From assembly GCF_900112705.1 (NCBI RefSeq), contig NZ_FOMR01000001.1:1-64000 (forward strand): a stretch of DNA of 64,000 nucleotides. Reading direction: 5' to 3'. The translations under genes and the position numbers were made by a program. The notes under the pieces are model-generated. The model did not search any database. It was not told where the DNA came from and saw only the letters and a list, made by a program, of their open reading frames with translations. This document shows, one piece after another, positions 35,326 to 45,811 of the stretch. The stretch comes from Lentibacillus persicus. GTDB lineage: Bacteria; Bacillota; Bacilli; Bacillales; Amphibacillaceae. Position 1 is the stretch's first letter. Each line of letters opens with the position of its first letter.

Positions 35326-35847
35326 ATGCTCGATAATTATTACGCCCCATCTTATGAAATAACACCTCTCACCATGGCTGTCATCGCTCAGCAGGACGAA
35401 AATGGAAACACCACCACGCGTATCCTGGAAGATCAGGAGGAATATTCCATCCATTATACCCCAAGTAAAATGGTTGATAACGCCTGCAAGTTTTTCGGGA
35501 GCAGCCTTCGGGGAAGACAGGATGGCACCCGCGACATATGTGGCATCACCCACAAAGCCCCGATTTCAATCGACCCGACCAGCGGCATGTATTTTTTCCC
35601 AACAACATCACCAACCAACACGAAATGTTCATGGATCGCCCATTCGCATATTGATCAGGTGAATCAGGGACCTGGGAAACAGACTGAAATCATTTTTAAA
35701 AACCAGAAATCCATTATTCTGTCTGTCTCTTTTGGCTCGATGCTTAACCAAGTACAGCGGACTGCACAATACCGCTACTTACTTGATAATCGGATTAAGT
35801 ATCTGCAGCGGCATAATCCGGAGATGATTGCTGAGCCTTTTGTATAA
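35326..35847 (+). CDS. comK: Competence transcription factor ComK
   Basis: Master activator of DNA-uptake genes; binds paired AT-boxes in the minor groove. 173 residues, with conserved YEITPLTMAVIAQQDENGN, NACKFFGSSLRGRQDGTRDI, THKAPISIDPTSGMYFFPT and CSWIAHSHI. ATG at 35326 follows AAAGGATGA. No truncation is seen, so the gene looks intact. Its last 53 bp overlap the convergent yhjD-like gene. Confidence 0.93.
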   Translation: MLDNYYAPSYEITPLTMAVIAQQDENGNTTTRILEDQEEYSIHYTPSKMVDNACKFFGSSLRGRQDGTRDICGITHKAPISIDPTSGMYFFPTTSPTNTKCSWIAHSHIDQVNQGPGKQTEIIFKNQKSIILSVSFGSMLNQVQRTAQYRYLLDNRIKYLQRHNPEMIAEPFV

Positions 35848-36184
35848 GTTCCTGTATGATGACCTCCACTTTTTTGCGGATTGCCGGGTTAAAATAATTG
35901 CGTTTTTCTTCCCGTCCCCTGCAAAGGAACAAATAGGAAGAAAACGAATCATTTTTATTCAGTGCCATAACTTGAATTTTTTTGTCCCGCATGGTCTTTC
36001 GCAGCTCTCTCCGTTCGTTCGCAGCTTCAGCATGCATTTTTTCCAGAAGTTTTATATACGGTTCCTTAATTTTAAAGTTTCCCTGCTCAATTGTTTGAAG
36101 ATCCTGCTGAATTACCACAATGGCCATCGAAAGAAACAAAAAGCGTGAAGCCAGTTGTAATTCCTCGTCATTTAAATAGCGCAA
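35795..36184 (-). CDS. yhjD: YhjD-like protein
   Basis: A 129-residue soluble protein, helical and charged, with a hydrophobic N-terminal stretch (LASRFLFLSMAIVVIQQDLQ). Gene order comK-yhjD-yhjE-sipV matches B. subtilis. I prefer the TTG at 36184 because GGAGGG lies 6 nt upstream; the GTG at 36202 would include that site. The 3' end overlaps comK. Function unknown. Confidence 0.65.
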   Translation of the reverse strand: MRYLNDEELQLASRFLFLSMAIVVIQQDLQTIEQGNFKIKEPYIKLLEKMHAEAANERRELRKTMRDKKIQVMALNKNDSFSSYLFLCRGREEKRNYFNPAIRKKVEVIIQELIQKAQQSSPDYAAADT

Positions 36185-36442
36185 ACCATTCCCTCCGTTC
36201 ACGAACGTTTGTTCCTTTTATTGTTAGTATATGATAAATTGAACAAAAAATACACTAAAAAACTCAAATTGAGGTAAAATGATAAGAAAGAGGCATCTGT
36301 CATTCTACTGACAAAAGATCATCTGGAGGATAATGGGCTGGATATTTTTTACTGTGCACGGCGTAAAGATTGCTATAAAATAAGTATAATGAGAATGACG
36401 ATGAATGAAGAAAACGCTTTTGAGTAAGGGGACACAAAATAG

Positions 36443-37105
36443 ATGAAGTTGCTGAATATCAGCCTGGCTGACTGGCGGCTGTGGCTGGAACAGGACAAAA
36501 TGGATGAATATATTTTAAAATTACTGAATGAATATGAAAGTCTTGGCCCGCTGCCGGGGATTTTATTGCCATTTATAGAAGCATTTCTTCCGTTTTTGCC
36601 GTTAATCGTATTTGTCTTTGCCAACGCAGCAGCATATGGTTTGTGGAAGGGCTTCATATTTTCCTGGATTGGTGCATGCAGTGGGGCTGTCCTGGTATTT
36701 TTAGCCATACGCAAGCTTGGGGATAAGCGTATATTTCAAATCATACGCCGTAACAAGCAAGTTCGCCGGGTAACCGCATGGGTTGAGCGGCACGGTTTTG
36801 GTCCGCTCTTTCTGTTAATGTGTTTTCCTTTCTCACCGTCGTCAGTCATCAACATCGTGGCAGGGCTTTCAAAAATAAGTGTTCAGCAATTTATTTTGGC
36901 CGTTCTTCTCGGAAAGTCGGTCATGATTTTCTCCCTGGCTTTTGTCGGATCAAGCATCTTTGAATTTGCCAAAAATCCGGTCAGAACAATTGTCGTCGGT
37001 ATCTGCATAGGCTTGTTCTGGCTGTTTGGAAAATATATTGAAAGGCGGCTTCAGCGAAGAACCGTCATAAAGGAGATTTCTGAGCGGGAAAAGATTAAAA
37101 ATTAG
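36443..37105 (+). CDS. yhjE: TVP38/TMEM64 (SNARE-associated) family membrane protein
   Basis: A 220-residue protein with about five hydrophobic segments and the VTT-domain pattern: FIEAFLPFLPLIVFVFANAA, AAAYGLWKGFIFSWIGACSG and RHGFGPLFLLMCFPFSPSSV. Members of this DedA-like superfamily move or scramble lipids; the specific role is unknown. ATG 36443 follows AAGGGGA at a rather long distance (12 nt). Upstream of the signal peptidase, as in B. subtilis. Confidence 0.82.
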   Translation: MKLLNISLADWRLWLEQDKMDEYILKLLNEYESLGPLPGILLPFIEAFLPFLPLIVFVFANAAAYGLWKGFIFSWIGACSGAVLVFLAIRKLGDKRIFQIIRRNKQVRRVTAWVERHGFGPLFLLMCFPFSPSSVINIVAGLSKISVQQFILAVLLGKSVMIFSLAFVGSSIFEFAKNPVRTIVVGICIGLFWLFGKYIERRLQRRTVIKEISEREKIKN

Positions 37106-37233
37106 CCAATCAGGGTATGCTGTTATAAGTGATAGAAAGCGGCTGCATTTATAAGAGAAGCGTGAATTTATTGCGCTGCACGCTTATGTGGATGTTATTC
37201 CGTATTCAGTTAACACCCTGGAGGAAGATTGGT

Positions 37234-37782
37234 ATGAAAAAAAGATACTTACGAAAGATTGTCCCGGTCGTGTTGGCAGCTGTGGTTCTGGCAATTATTT
37301 TCCGTTCCTCGCTTTTTGCCAGTTACGTGGTTAATGGTGAGTCAATGGAGCCAACTTTATATGACGGGAATTTATTAATGGTCAATAAAGTAGTTTATAA
37401 TTTGACAGATATTGATCGCTTTGACATTATCATCTTCCGGGCTGATAAAGACGATGATTATGTTAAGCGGGTCGTCGGTCTCCCCGGCGATAAAATAGTT
37501 TATGAAAATGATAAATTGTATATTAATGGTGAACATGTGAAGGAGCCGTTCTTAGAGCCGTTTCGTGATTTGAACGATAGTGAACCGTATACGAAAGATT
37601 TTACGCTTAAGGGTGTCACAGGCTCTGCAGAGGTACCTGAAGGGAAATTGTTTGTCATGGGAGATAATCGTCAGGACAGTCTCGACAGTCGTGAGATTGG
37701 GTTTGTGGACGCTGAAACATTGGTTGGAAAAGTCGATATTAAGTACTGGCCCATTTCAGAGTTGAAATTGAGTTTTGGCTAG
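37234..37782 (+). CDS. sipV: Type I signal peptidase
   Basis: A 182-residue membrane protease with one N-terminal helix (residues 9-30) that removes signal peptides outside the membrane. Ser-Lys dyad: Ser37 in NGESMEPTL and Lys78 in VKRVVGLPGD; C-terminal box MGDNRQDSLDSREIG. ATG 37234 follows GGAGGAAG. A 35-residue upstream extension is not supported. The symbol is by position; paralogues elsewhere are likely. Confidence 0.92.
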   Translation: MKKRYLRKIVPVVLAAVVLAIIFRSSLFASYVVNGESMEPTLYDGNLLMVNKVVYNLTDIDRFDIIIFRADKDDDYVKRVVGLPGDKIVYENDKLYINGEHVKEPFLEPFRDLNDSEPYTKDFTLKGVTGSAEVPEGKLFVMGDNRQDSLDSREIGFVDAETLVGKVDIKYWPISELKLSFG

Positions 37783-37810
37783 GGCATATAAAATAAACGG
37801 AAAGTGTATT

Positions 37811-37847
37811 AAACCTATTTCTCTGATAAAATGAGAAATAGGTTTTT
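37811..37847 (+). terminator. Terminator of the signal peptidase gene
   Basis: AACCTATTTCTC/GAGAAATAGGTT followed by TTTC. Confidence 0.92.
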
Positions 37848-37853
37848 CGTTTT

Positions 37854-38326
37854 AGACTCTTTTCGTAAACGTTGAACCTTCGTAGTTTCCATAAACTGCG
37901 AACTAACTCTAATTTTGAGTTGGTGTGTATCCCGCCGCTCCGGAAATACACGCCGCTTTCCGCGGGCGGCTGATGAGCCTTCTCGTGCTATCGCACGCGA
38001 AGTCTCACCTATGCCTTTGCTCCCGCAGGAGTCGGCATGTATTTCCTGCGCTAAGATTGGCTTGAGCGTATAGCATCACAGAAACAGTAAGCATCCCCAG
38101 CGCAGGCAATATACGCAGACTCCTATGGGAACAGCACGTGTCCGAAGACCCCGCAAGAAAGCGGTCTTTGCTTTCTGAGGAGGCTGAGGCCGTGCCCATG
38201 GAAAGCGAAGTATATTGCCGGAGCGACTTTTAATACTTACCGTAATTAAGAAGGGAAGAATTTTCACTGGTTCGCAGTTTACATCCAGTGCGGAGCAGAT
38301 AACAAAATCTATGCGAAAACAGTCTT
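37854..38326. repeat. Foldback (MITE-like) element, copy 3
   Basis: Outer ends AGACTCTTTTCG (37854) and CGAAAACAGTCT (38314) match in inverted orientation at 11 of 12 positions. An inner perfect inverted repeat TAAACTGCGAAC is at 37892-37903 and 38270-38281. Module A (about 37930-38056) and module B (about 38098-38225) are inverted versions of each other: CCGCTCCGGAAATACACG against the reverse of TATTGCCGGAGCG. It fills the interval between sipV and addB. Confidence 0.85.
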
Positions 38327-38384
38327 GTTTTAACATCAGTTAATGTTATAAAACAGTCTTTAATTTCAAGGGGGGACTGGATAA

Positions 38385-41300
38385 ATGGGAGTCCGATTTT
38401 TATTAGGCAGGGCCGGCGCGGGAAAAAGTGAACGGGTTTTAAACGACATCCGGAAAAAACTCGCGGAAAACCCGCAAGGCTCACCGATTTTTTATATTGT
38501 ACCGGAGCAAATGACGTTCCAGCGTGAATACGCGCTGTTTCAGGACGCCATCACTGGCAGCATCCGGGCTCAGGTCGTCAGCTTTTCCCGCCTGGCTTGG
38601 CGGGTGATGCAGGAAACAGGCGGGGCTACAAAGCAATTTATCAGCTCTGTCGGCACGCAAATGATGCTCCGCAAAATTATTGCCGAAAAAGAAAGCGATT
38701 GGCACGTTTTTCAAAAAGCGCTTGAAAAGCAAGGGTTCCTGGAGCAGCTTGAAAACATGATAACAGAATTTAAACGTCACCGTGTGACACCGGAAATGCT
38801 TTATATGCAAATCGAACAGATGAAGCAGTTTGTTCATAAAGAACCTGGTGAAGCAGCACTGGAAGGTAAGTTAAATGATTTGGCTTACATCTATGACAAT
38901 TTAATCCGCGTGCTGCAAGGTAAATATGTGGACAGTGAGGATCAGCTTCAACTGCTTGCAGAAAAAATAAAGCACGCGCCGCTGCTGGATGATGCTGACA
39001 TTTATTTAGACGGGTTTCATCGTTTTTCACCGCAAGAGCTCCTCGTCGTTGAAGAACTGATGAAAAAATGCCGTTCGGTAACGGTAGCATTGACAACGGA
39101 CACGTTAAATGACGCCAGCTTGTCCGAACTGGATCTCTTTTACCAGACAAAAGAGACGTGTCGTGAATTACAGGCGATTGCTCATGAAAATGCAGTTCCG
39201 ATAGATGAAACGCTCATACTCGGACCGGAAGACGGCAGGCTGCATAACCGTCCCTATTTTACGCATCTTGAACAGCAGTTTGATGTAAGGCCTGCCCCTG
39301 TTTATGACGGTGAAGTGCCGATTCAGATAGCTGAAGCAGTCCACCCGCGTGCAGAGGTGGAAGGCGCGGCTCAGGAGATACTCCGCCTCGTAAGAGAAGA
39401 AAACTACCGCTTTCAGGAGATAGCTGTATTTATCCGCCAGACTGATGTTTATCATGATTTAATCGCCACGATTTTTAATGATTATGATATTCCTGTTTTT
39501 ATAGATGAAAAGCGCAGTATGCTGAATCATTCGCTGATTGAATTTATCCGTTCGATTATGGATGTGGTGGATGGAAATTGGCGATACGATGCGGTGTTTC
39601 GCGTGTTGAAAACAGGATTCATTCCAATAACGGATTCCCGGCATCCGCTCGATAATGACGGTATTGATGAGCTTGAAAATTACGTGCTTGAATACGGCGT
39701 TCGGTCACGTTCGCAGTGGATGAGTGATGAGGACTGGGTTTTTCAGCGATTTGCCGGTTTTGACCGGTCGGCGCAGACCGATGCGGAAAAAGAAACACAG
39801 AAGCGGATTAACGCATACCGGAAACAAGTTGTTCGGGCTTTAGGAGGATTTGATAAAGCATTTCGGAAAGCTGCGACCGTAAGTGAACGCTGTGAAATTT
39901 TGTATACATTGCTTGAAGAACTTGGCGTTCCGACCAGACTTGAAAAGATGCGGGAAACGTTTGATGAACAAGGTCAACTTGAAAAAGCACGCGAACAGGA
40001 ACAAGTATGGAATGCTGTTATTCAGCTGTTTGATGAGATAGTTGAAATGGCGGGAAATGAAACAATGTCCCTGGAAACATTCCGCTCTGCTGTTGAGGCT
40101 GGTTTTGAATCACTCACATTCGCCCATGTACCGCCAAGCATTGACCATGTGATTGTGGGTACGATTGACCGGTCGCGCATAAGTGGAATGAAATGTTCAT
40201 TTCTGCTCGGTGTGAACGAGGGCACGTGGCCGATGAAAGCGGCAGACGAGGGCATGATCAATGAACAGGAACGGCAGCGGCTTGCCGCACAGGGTTTGGA
40301 GCTTGCTGAAAGCAGCGAGCGTCAGCTTCTGGATGATTGGTTTTATATGTATCTCGCATTTACCTCAGCGAACGACTATTTATGGGTCAGTTACCCGCTG
40401 AGCGATGAAGAAGGTAAATCGAAAATGCCATCCCAGCTGATTAAGCGGGTGGAAGACTTATTCCCTTCATGCTGTGATCATCTTCTGCTGCAAGAGCCTG
40501 ATGAACTGTTTGATGCTGAACGTTTTATCACAACCCCGCTTAAGACGAGGGCAGCGCTCACTGTACAGCTGGCCCGCAGTGCAAAAGGCTATCCGGTTAA
40601 AAAGGTGTGGTGGTACGTGCTCGACTGGTACATACGCCATCATGCAAAGTACAGTACCACTTATACGATTCTGCAGAGTCTGTATTATCAGAATCTGCCG
40701 GTGAATCTGAGCAAACAGACGACCGAATCGCTTTATCCGCAACAGGTGAAAGCGAGTGTATCAAGGCTTGAGTCTTACTATCGCTGTTCCTATCAGCATT
40801 TTGCCCAGTACAGCTTAAATCTTCAGGAACGAAAAACGTATAAGCTTGATGCCCCGGATATTGGCCAACTGTTCCATGAAGCACTGAAAAAGATTACCGA
40901 ATGGATCCAGGCTGACGGCAGGGACTTTGCTCAACTAACGCGACAGGAAAGTGCCGGCTATGCCCGGCAGGCCGTTGAAAATCTGGCGCCGGTCCTGCAG
41001 CATCAGATTTTGCACAGTTCAAACCGCTATAAGTATATCCAGAAAAAGCTGCAGGACGTGATCACTCGCGCCACCCACATTTTAAGTGAACAGTCACGGC
41101 AAAGTGAGTTTTCACCGGTTGGACTCGAGCTTGGATTTGGGGATAAACAGACTCTCGATCCGGTTTCACTAAAACTTCCGAATGGCTATGAACTGATGCT
41201 GCGCGGACGTATCGACCGGGTCGATAAAGCGGAAAGTGCTGAGGGTTTATTTCTGCGGATTATTGATTATAAATCGAGCGAAAAGGGCTTGAGTCTTTTA

Positions 41301-41873
41301 GAAGTATATTACGGGCTGGCGCTTCAAATGCTGGCATACCTTGATGTTGTGCTGTCCCAGTCTGAACAATGGCTCGGGGTGAAAGCGAGCCCGGCAGGCG
41401 TTCTTTATTTCCATGTTCACAATCCGATGCTTTCTGACGCTATGAATCTATCAGATAACGAAATTGAAAAGAAATTATTCAAAAAATATAAGATGCAAGG
41501 CTTGCTGTTGTCTGATCAAGAGCTTATCAGGCAAATGGATACCTCGCTGGAATCAGGCGTGAGCGACATCATACCGGCCGGCTTGAAAAAAGACGGTGAT
41601 TTCCGAAAAGGTTCCAGGATTGCCGATCAGGAAACGTTCAGAAGTCTTCAAAACCATATTCACCATTTGATGATGCAAGCAGGACTGGATATGACTTCAG
41701 GCGGTGTACATCTGAACCCTTATCAGCATAAGCAGCAGACAGCATGCACGTTTTGCTCATTCCGGTCAGTTTGTCAGTTTGATCCGACATTGGAAGAGAA
41801 TAACTACCGCAAACTGACCGATATGAAGGATGAGGAAATTTTGGACATGCTGCGTCATAAGGAGGAATCATAG
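38385..41873 (+). CDS. addB: AddB subunit of the AddAB helicase-nuclease
   Basis: A 1162-residue subunit of the enzyme that resects double-strand breaks, recognises Chi and loads RecA. P-loop GRAGAGKS at residues 8-15; RecB-type nuclease near the C-terminus (MLRGRIDRVD, RIIDYKSSEKG). Iron-sulfur cysteines fall at 801, 1121, 1124 and 1130, the same numbers I recall for B. subtilis AddB. ATG 38385 follows GGGGGGA. Stop codon shares one base with the addA start (TAGTG), so translation is coupled. Confidence 0.97.
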   Translation: MGVRFLLGRAGAGKSERVLNDIRKKLAENPQGSPIFYIVPEQMTFQREYALFQDAITGSIRAQVVSFSRLAWRVMQETGGATKQFISSVGTQMMLRKIIAEKESDWHVFQKALEKQGFLEQLENMITEFKRHRVTPEMLYMQIEQMKQFVHKEPGEAALEGKLNDLAYIYDNLIRVLQGKYVDSEDQLQLLAEKIKHAPLLDDADIYLDGFHRFSPQELLVVEELMKKCRSVTVALTTDTLNDASLSELDLFYQTKETCRELQAIAHENAVPIDETLILGPEDGRLHNRPYFTHLEQQFDVRPAPVYDGEVPIQIAEAVHPRAEVEGAAQEILRLVREENYRFQEIAVFIRQTDVYHDLIATIFNDYDIPVFIDEKRSMLNHSLIEFIRSIMDVVDGNWRYDAVFRVLKTGFIPITDSRHPLDNDGIDELENYVLEYGVRSRSQWMSDEDWVFQRFAGFDRSAQTDAEKETQKRINAYRKQVVRALGGFDKAFRKAATVSERCEILYTLLEELGVPTRLEKMRETFDEQGQLEKAREQEQVWNAVIQLFDEIVEMAGNETMSLETFRSAVEAGFESLTFAHVPPSIDHVIVGTIDRSRISGMKCSFLLGVNEGTWPMKAADEGMINEQERQRLAAQGLELAESSERQLLDDWFYMYLAFTSANDYLWVSYPLSDEEGKSKMPSQLIKRVEDLFPSCCDHLLLQEPDELFDAERFITTPLKTRAALTVQLARSAKGYPVKKVWWYVLDWYIRHHAKYSTTYTILQSLYYQNLPVNLSKQTTESLYPQQVKASVSRLESYYRCSYQHFAQYSLNLQERKTYKLDAPDIGQLFHEALKKITEWIQADGRDFAQLTRQESAGYARQAVENLAPVLQHQILHSSNRYKYIQKKLQDVITRATHILSEQSRQSEFSPVGLELGFGDKQTLDPVSLKLPNGYELMLRGRIDRVDKAESAEGLFLRIIDYKSSEKGLSLLEVYYGLALQMLAYLDVVLSQSEQWLGVKASPAGVLYFHVHNPMLSDAMNLSDNEIEKKLFKKYKMQGLLLSDQELIRQMDTSLESGVSDIIPAGLKKDGDFRKGSRIADQETFRSLQNHIHHLMMQAGLDMTSGGVHLNPYQHKQQTACTFCSFRSVCQFDPTLEENNYRKLTDMKDEEILDMLRHKEES

Positions 41874-44800
41874 TGGTCAACTGGACAACCGAACAAGAAG
41901 AAGCGATTTATACTGATGGGCGTGATGTTCTTGTTGCTGCAGCTGCCGGGTCAGGAAAGACTGCGGTCCTTGTTGAGCGGATCATCCAAAAACTTGTTCG
42001 AAAAGAAAACCCGGTGGATATTGACTCGTTGCTGGTGGTGACTTTCACCAATGCAGCTGCACAGGAAATGCGCAACCGTGTGGCGGAGGCACTTGAGGAA
42101 CGGTTGGCAGAAGATCCTTCTTCCATCCATTTGAAAAAACAATTATCACTTTTGCAGCGTGCTTCAATTTCCACATTGCATTCATTTTGTCTTGATATTG
42201 TCAGACAGTACGCCTATCTACTTGATATTGACCCGGGCTTTCGGATTGCAGACGATATGGAAGCCGATCTCATCAAGCAGGAAGTGATCGATGACTTATT
42301 TGAAGAATGGTACGGGAAAGAAGATGCTGAGCAGCAGGAAAATTTCTTTTCAGTCGTTGACCGTTTTTCCAATGACCGTAGTGATGCCGATGTTGAGGAA
42401 CTTGTTTTCAAATTATATAACTTTGCCATGCAAAATCCCTGGCCGGTCAAATGGCTCGACAGGCTGGCAGATGCCTATGACGTGCCGGAAAACTGGGAAG
42501 AGGACGATTTGGGCTGGCTTCAAATTATCAAAAATGAAGTGCAGAATGAGTTGGATGCTATCAATCAGGAGATGCAGCTCGCCATGGAACTGACACGGGC
42601 AAGTGACGGCCCTTATCATTACGCTGAAGCCATTGAATCTGATATTGAATTAGTGCACGAAGCAAAAGCCAGGCAAACAAACTGGCGTGATTTGCAGGCG
42701 TTTATGACGTCAAGTTCATTTGGAAGGTTATCCGGTAAGTCTGTTGAATGTGATGAAGCAAAACAGGATAGTGTCAAAACGCTCAGAAAAAGTTATAAAG
42801 ACCGATGGGAAAAAATGAAAAAAAACTGGTTCAGTCGCAACTTGGAAAGCCATGTGGCAGATATGCAGACACTGGCTCCCGTCATCAGACAACTGGCTGA
42901 ATTGGTGAAGCAGTTCAAAGAACGTTTCAGCGAGCAGAAACGCGAACGCGGGATCGTGGATTTCTCCGATTTAGAACATTTTTGCCTCGAGCTTTTAATG
43001 GACGAATCGTCAGATGAAGGAAATGTGGTACCGTCCAATGTCACCATCAGTTTAAGGAATCAATTTACAGAGCTCCTGGTTGATGAGTATCAGGATACGA
43101 ACCTTGTTCAGGAGACAATTTTGACAATGATAAGCGATTCAAACGGGCCGGGGAACATGTTTATGGTCGGCGATGTCAAACAAAGCATCTACAGGTTCCG
43201 TCATGCTGAACCATCCTTGTTCATTGATAAATATAAACGATTTGCGAGTGAAGAACTTTCGGCAAGGCGGATCGATCTCGCAAGTAATTTCCGCAGCAGA
43301 GAACAAATCTTGAAAGGAACGAATTACGTTTTCAGGCAGATTTTGGATGAAACGCTTGGTGAAATAAATTATGACAAAGACGCTGAGCTGATTTATGCCA
43401 ACAACCGGTATGATGCACTCCCGCATCCGGAACCGGAACCTGAACTTGTCATTATCGACCGCGAGGCACCTGAAGAAAAAGAGGATGTCTCACCGGAAGA
43501 AGAAAATTATCAAGATTTGGAGAAGGCGCAGCTTGAGGCCCGGGCTTATGCTGAAAAAATTAAAAAATGGATAGGGAAGAAGGACGAAAAACCGCTCCAG
43601 GTTTATGATAAAACAACCGATGCCCAACGGGATATGCAATACCGGGATGTTGTGATATTGCTCCGATCGATGACATGGGCACCTGCCATTATGGATGAAT
43701 TGAAGAAGCAGGGCATCCCTGTTTATGCTGAACTTTCCACGGGCTATTTTGAAGCAATGGAAATAAGAATCATGATTAATCTGCTGAAAGTAATTGATAA
43801 TCCGAGGCAGGATATTCCGCTTGCTTCTGTATTAAAGTCGCCAATCGTCGGTTTGGATGAGGAAGAACTCGGGCAGGTAAGACTGGCTGACAAACATGGA
43901 AACTATTATGATGCGTTAAAAGCCTATTACAAGCAATATAATAATGATACAGCCGTTAAAGCCGGAAATTTTCTGACTCAGCTTGAACGCTATCGTCTTG
44001 CTTCAAGGCAGGGCGCACTGTCGGAACTTATTTGGCAAATCTATCGGGAAACCGGTTATTATGACTTTGTCGGCGGTATGCCCGGCGGCCGTCAGCGCCA
44101 GGCTAATCTAAGGGCGCTTTATGACCGTGCTCGCGGCTATGAATCAACGTCATTTCGCGGGCTGTTCCGTTTCTTGAGATTTATTGAACGGATGGAAGAA
44201 CGGGGCGACGATCTTGGGGCCGCCCGGGCGCTCAGTGAACAGGAAGATGTTGTAAGGATTATGACCATTCATAAAAGCAAAGGGCTCGAATTTCCTGTCG
44301 TTATTCTCGGCGCAATGGACAAACAATTCAATACACAAGACCTAAGCGCGCGCTATTTATTGCATAAAGACCTTGGATTTGCCAGTAAATTTATCGATCC
44401 TGTTAAACGGATTATGTATCCAACACTGTTTTATCATGCGATAAAAGCAGAAAAGCGCCGTGAAATGCTGGCTGAAGAAATGCGGGTTTTATATGTTGCG
44501 CTGACGAGGGCAAAAGAAAAACTGCTGATGGTCGGCAATGTCGCATCTTTCGCCAAAAAACAAGCGAAGTGGGAACAGATTATGCATCATGCTGACTGGG
44601 TACTCCCCGCGCACTATCGCTCGGGATCGAAAACATATTTGGACTGGGTCGGCCCGGCTTTAATCCGCCACCAGTCCAATGCGCCATTGCGTTCAATGGA
44701 GGTTTCTGACCAGGTGCTTGATGCGATTCAAGTTGACCCGTCTGAGTGGCATGTGTCAGTGATCCATGGAAGTTACTACGCGAATTTGGATGAAGAGCCA

Positions 44801-45595
44801 TCGCGTGAAGCGGGCGAACTGAAGGAAAACATTGTGAACTGGCGAGAGCTGGATTTAGAGGATAATGTTTATCATAAAGCTGTTGACAACCGGTTATCCT
44901 ATGTCTACCCGTATCATGAAGCTGCACATTCCCGTGCTAAACAGACCGTGACTGAAATTAAGCGGCAGCGTGAAATAAAAGATGAATACAGCGATGACCA
45001 GCTTGTTCAAGGCTTTCGGCAGCCGATTATAAAACGGCCTGCCTTTATGCAAAAACAACAGACGATAACAGCTGCAGAGCGAGGCACCGCGATGCATACC
45101 GTTATGCAGCATCTCCCGTTGGATAAGCCTCTTTCCGGAACAGAAATTGAAGAATTTGTTGAATCACTCGTTGAACGTGAGTTACTTACGGAACAGGAAG
45201 CAGAAGCGATTGAGATACCAGCTGTTGAAGCCTTCTTTACGACCAGCATCGGTCAAATGGTGATAAATGCGCGGGTTATTTATCGTGAAGTGCCGTTCAG
45301 TTTAACGCTGCCCGCATCAGAAATCTATGCGAACTGGACGAGCGATACGGATGAACGCGTGCTTGTGCAAGGTGTGATTGACTGTGTTATCCCCGGTGAA
45401 GATGGCTGGATATTATTGGATTATAAAACAGATGCCATCACTGGTGAACTCACTGAAGCGAAAAAGCATAATTTGCTTAAGCGTTATGAAGTACAAATAA
45501 AACTTTACAAACAGGCATTGGAATCAATCTGGAAAGAACCTGTCACAGCAGCTCATCTTTATTTCTTTGATCGTCAGCTGGAAATGAATCTTTGA
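41873..45595 (+). CDS. addA: AddA subunit of the AddAB helicase-nuclease
   Basis: A 1240-residue UvrD-type 3'-5' helicase with a C-terminal nuclease. Walker A AAAAGSGKT (Lys29), Walker B LLVDEYQDTN near residue 402, helicase motif VRIMTIHKSKGLEFPVV near 800, and nuclease GVIDCVIPGEDGWILLDYKT near 1165. GTG 41873 follows AAGGAGG. Normal length and no broken motif; with addB it forms a complete enzyme. Confidence 0.97.
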   Translation: MVNWTTEQEEAIYTDGRDVLVAAAAGSGKTAVLVERIIQKLVRKENPVDIDSLLVVTFTNAAAQEMRNRVAEALEERLAEDPSSIHLKKQLSLLQRASISTLHSFCLDIVRQYAYLLDIDPGFRIADDMEADLIKQEVIDDLFEEWYGKEDAEQQENFFSVVDRFSNDRSDADVEELVFKLYNFAMQNPWPVKWLDRLADAYDVPENWEEDDLGWLQIIKNEVQNELDAINQEMQLAMELTRASDGPYHYAEAIESDIELVHEAKARQTNWRDLQAFMTSSSFGRLSGKSVECDEAKQDSVKTLRKSYKDRWEKMKKNWFSRNLESHVADMQTLAPVIRQLAELVKQFKERFSEQKRERGIVDFSDLEHFCLELLMDESSDEGNVVPSNVTISLRNQFTELLVDEYQDTNLVQETILTMISDSNGPGNMFMVGDVKQSIYRFRHAEPSLFIDKYKRFASEELSARRIDLASNFRSREQILKGTNYVFRQILDETLGEINYDKDAELIYANNRYDALPHPEPEPELVIIDREAPEEKEDVSPEEENYQDLEKAQLEARAYAEKIKKWIGKKDEKPLQVYDKTTDAQRDMQYRDVVILLRSMTWAPAIMDELKKQGIPVYAELSTGYFEAMEIRIMINLLKVIDNPRQDIPLASVLKSPIVGLDEEELGQVRLADKHGNYYDALKAYYKQYNNDTAVKAGNFLTQLERYRLASRQGALSELIWQIYRETGYYDFVGGMPGGRQRQANLRALYDRARGYESTSFRGLFRFLRFIERMEERGDDLGAARALSEQEDVVRIMTIHKSKGLEFPVVILGAMDKQFNTQDLSARYLLHKDLGFASKFIDPVKRIMYPTLFYHAIKAEKRREMLAEEMRVLYVALTRAKEKLLMVGNVASFAKKQAKWEQIMHHADWVLPAHYRSGSKTYLDWVGPALIRHQSNAPLRSMEVSDQVLDAIQVDPSEWHVSVIHGSYYANLDEEPSREAGELKENIVNWRELDLEDNVYHKAVDNRLSYVYPYHEAAHSRAKQTVTEIKRQREIKDEYSDDQLVQGFRQPIIKRPAFMQKQQTITAAERGTAMHTVMQHLPLDKPLSGTEIEEFVESLVERELLTEQEAEAIEIPAVEAFFTTSIGQMVINARVIYREVPFSLTLPASEIYANWTSDTDERVLVQGVIDCVIPGEDGWILLDYKTDAITGELTEAKKHNLLKRYEVQIKLYKQALESIWKEPVTAAHLYFFDRQLEMNL

Positions 45596-45642
45596 TTTAA
45601 ATATATGACAAATTTGTTACAGAGTAATGCTAAGTAACTGCT

Positions 45643-45680
45643 TGCCAAAACCTTGATATATCAGGGTTTTGGCTTTTTTT
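45643..45680 (+). terminator. Terminator of addBA
   Basis: GCCAAAACC/GGTTTTGGC followed by TTTTTTT. Confidence 0.94.
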
Positions 45681-45811
45681 AACCTGGAAAAAGTGTCAAC
45701 CTGTTAAGACTGTTGCAGAAATCACTTTTACGTGTGATTTAGTTCACTTCGACAGAGCCTCAAACTGAATAAGATATAACCATAGCCAGTTAAACAAGGA
45801 GGGGGATTTAC

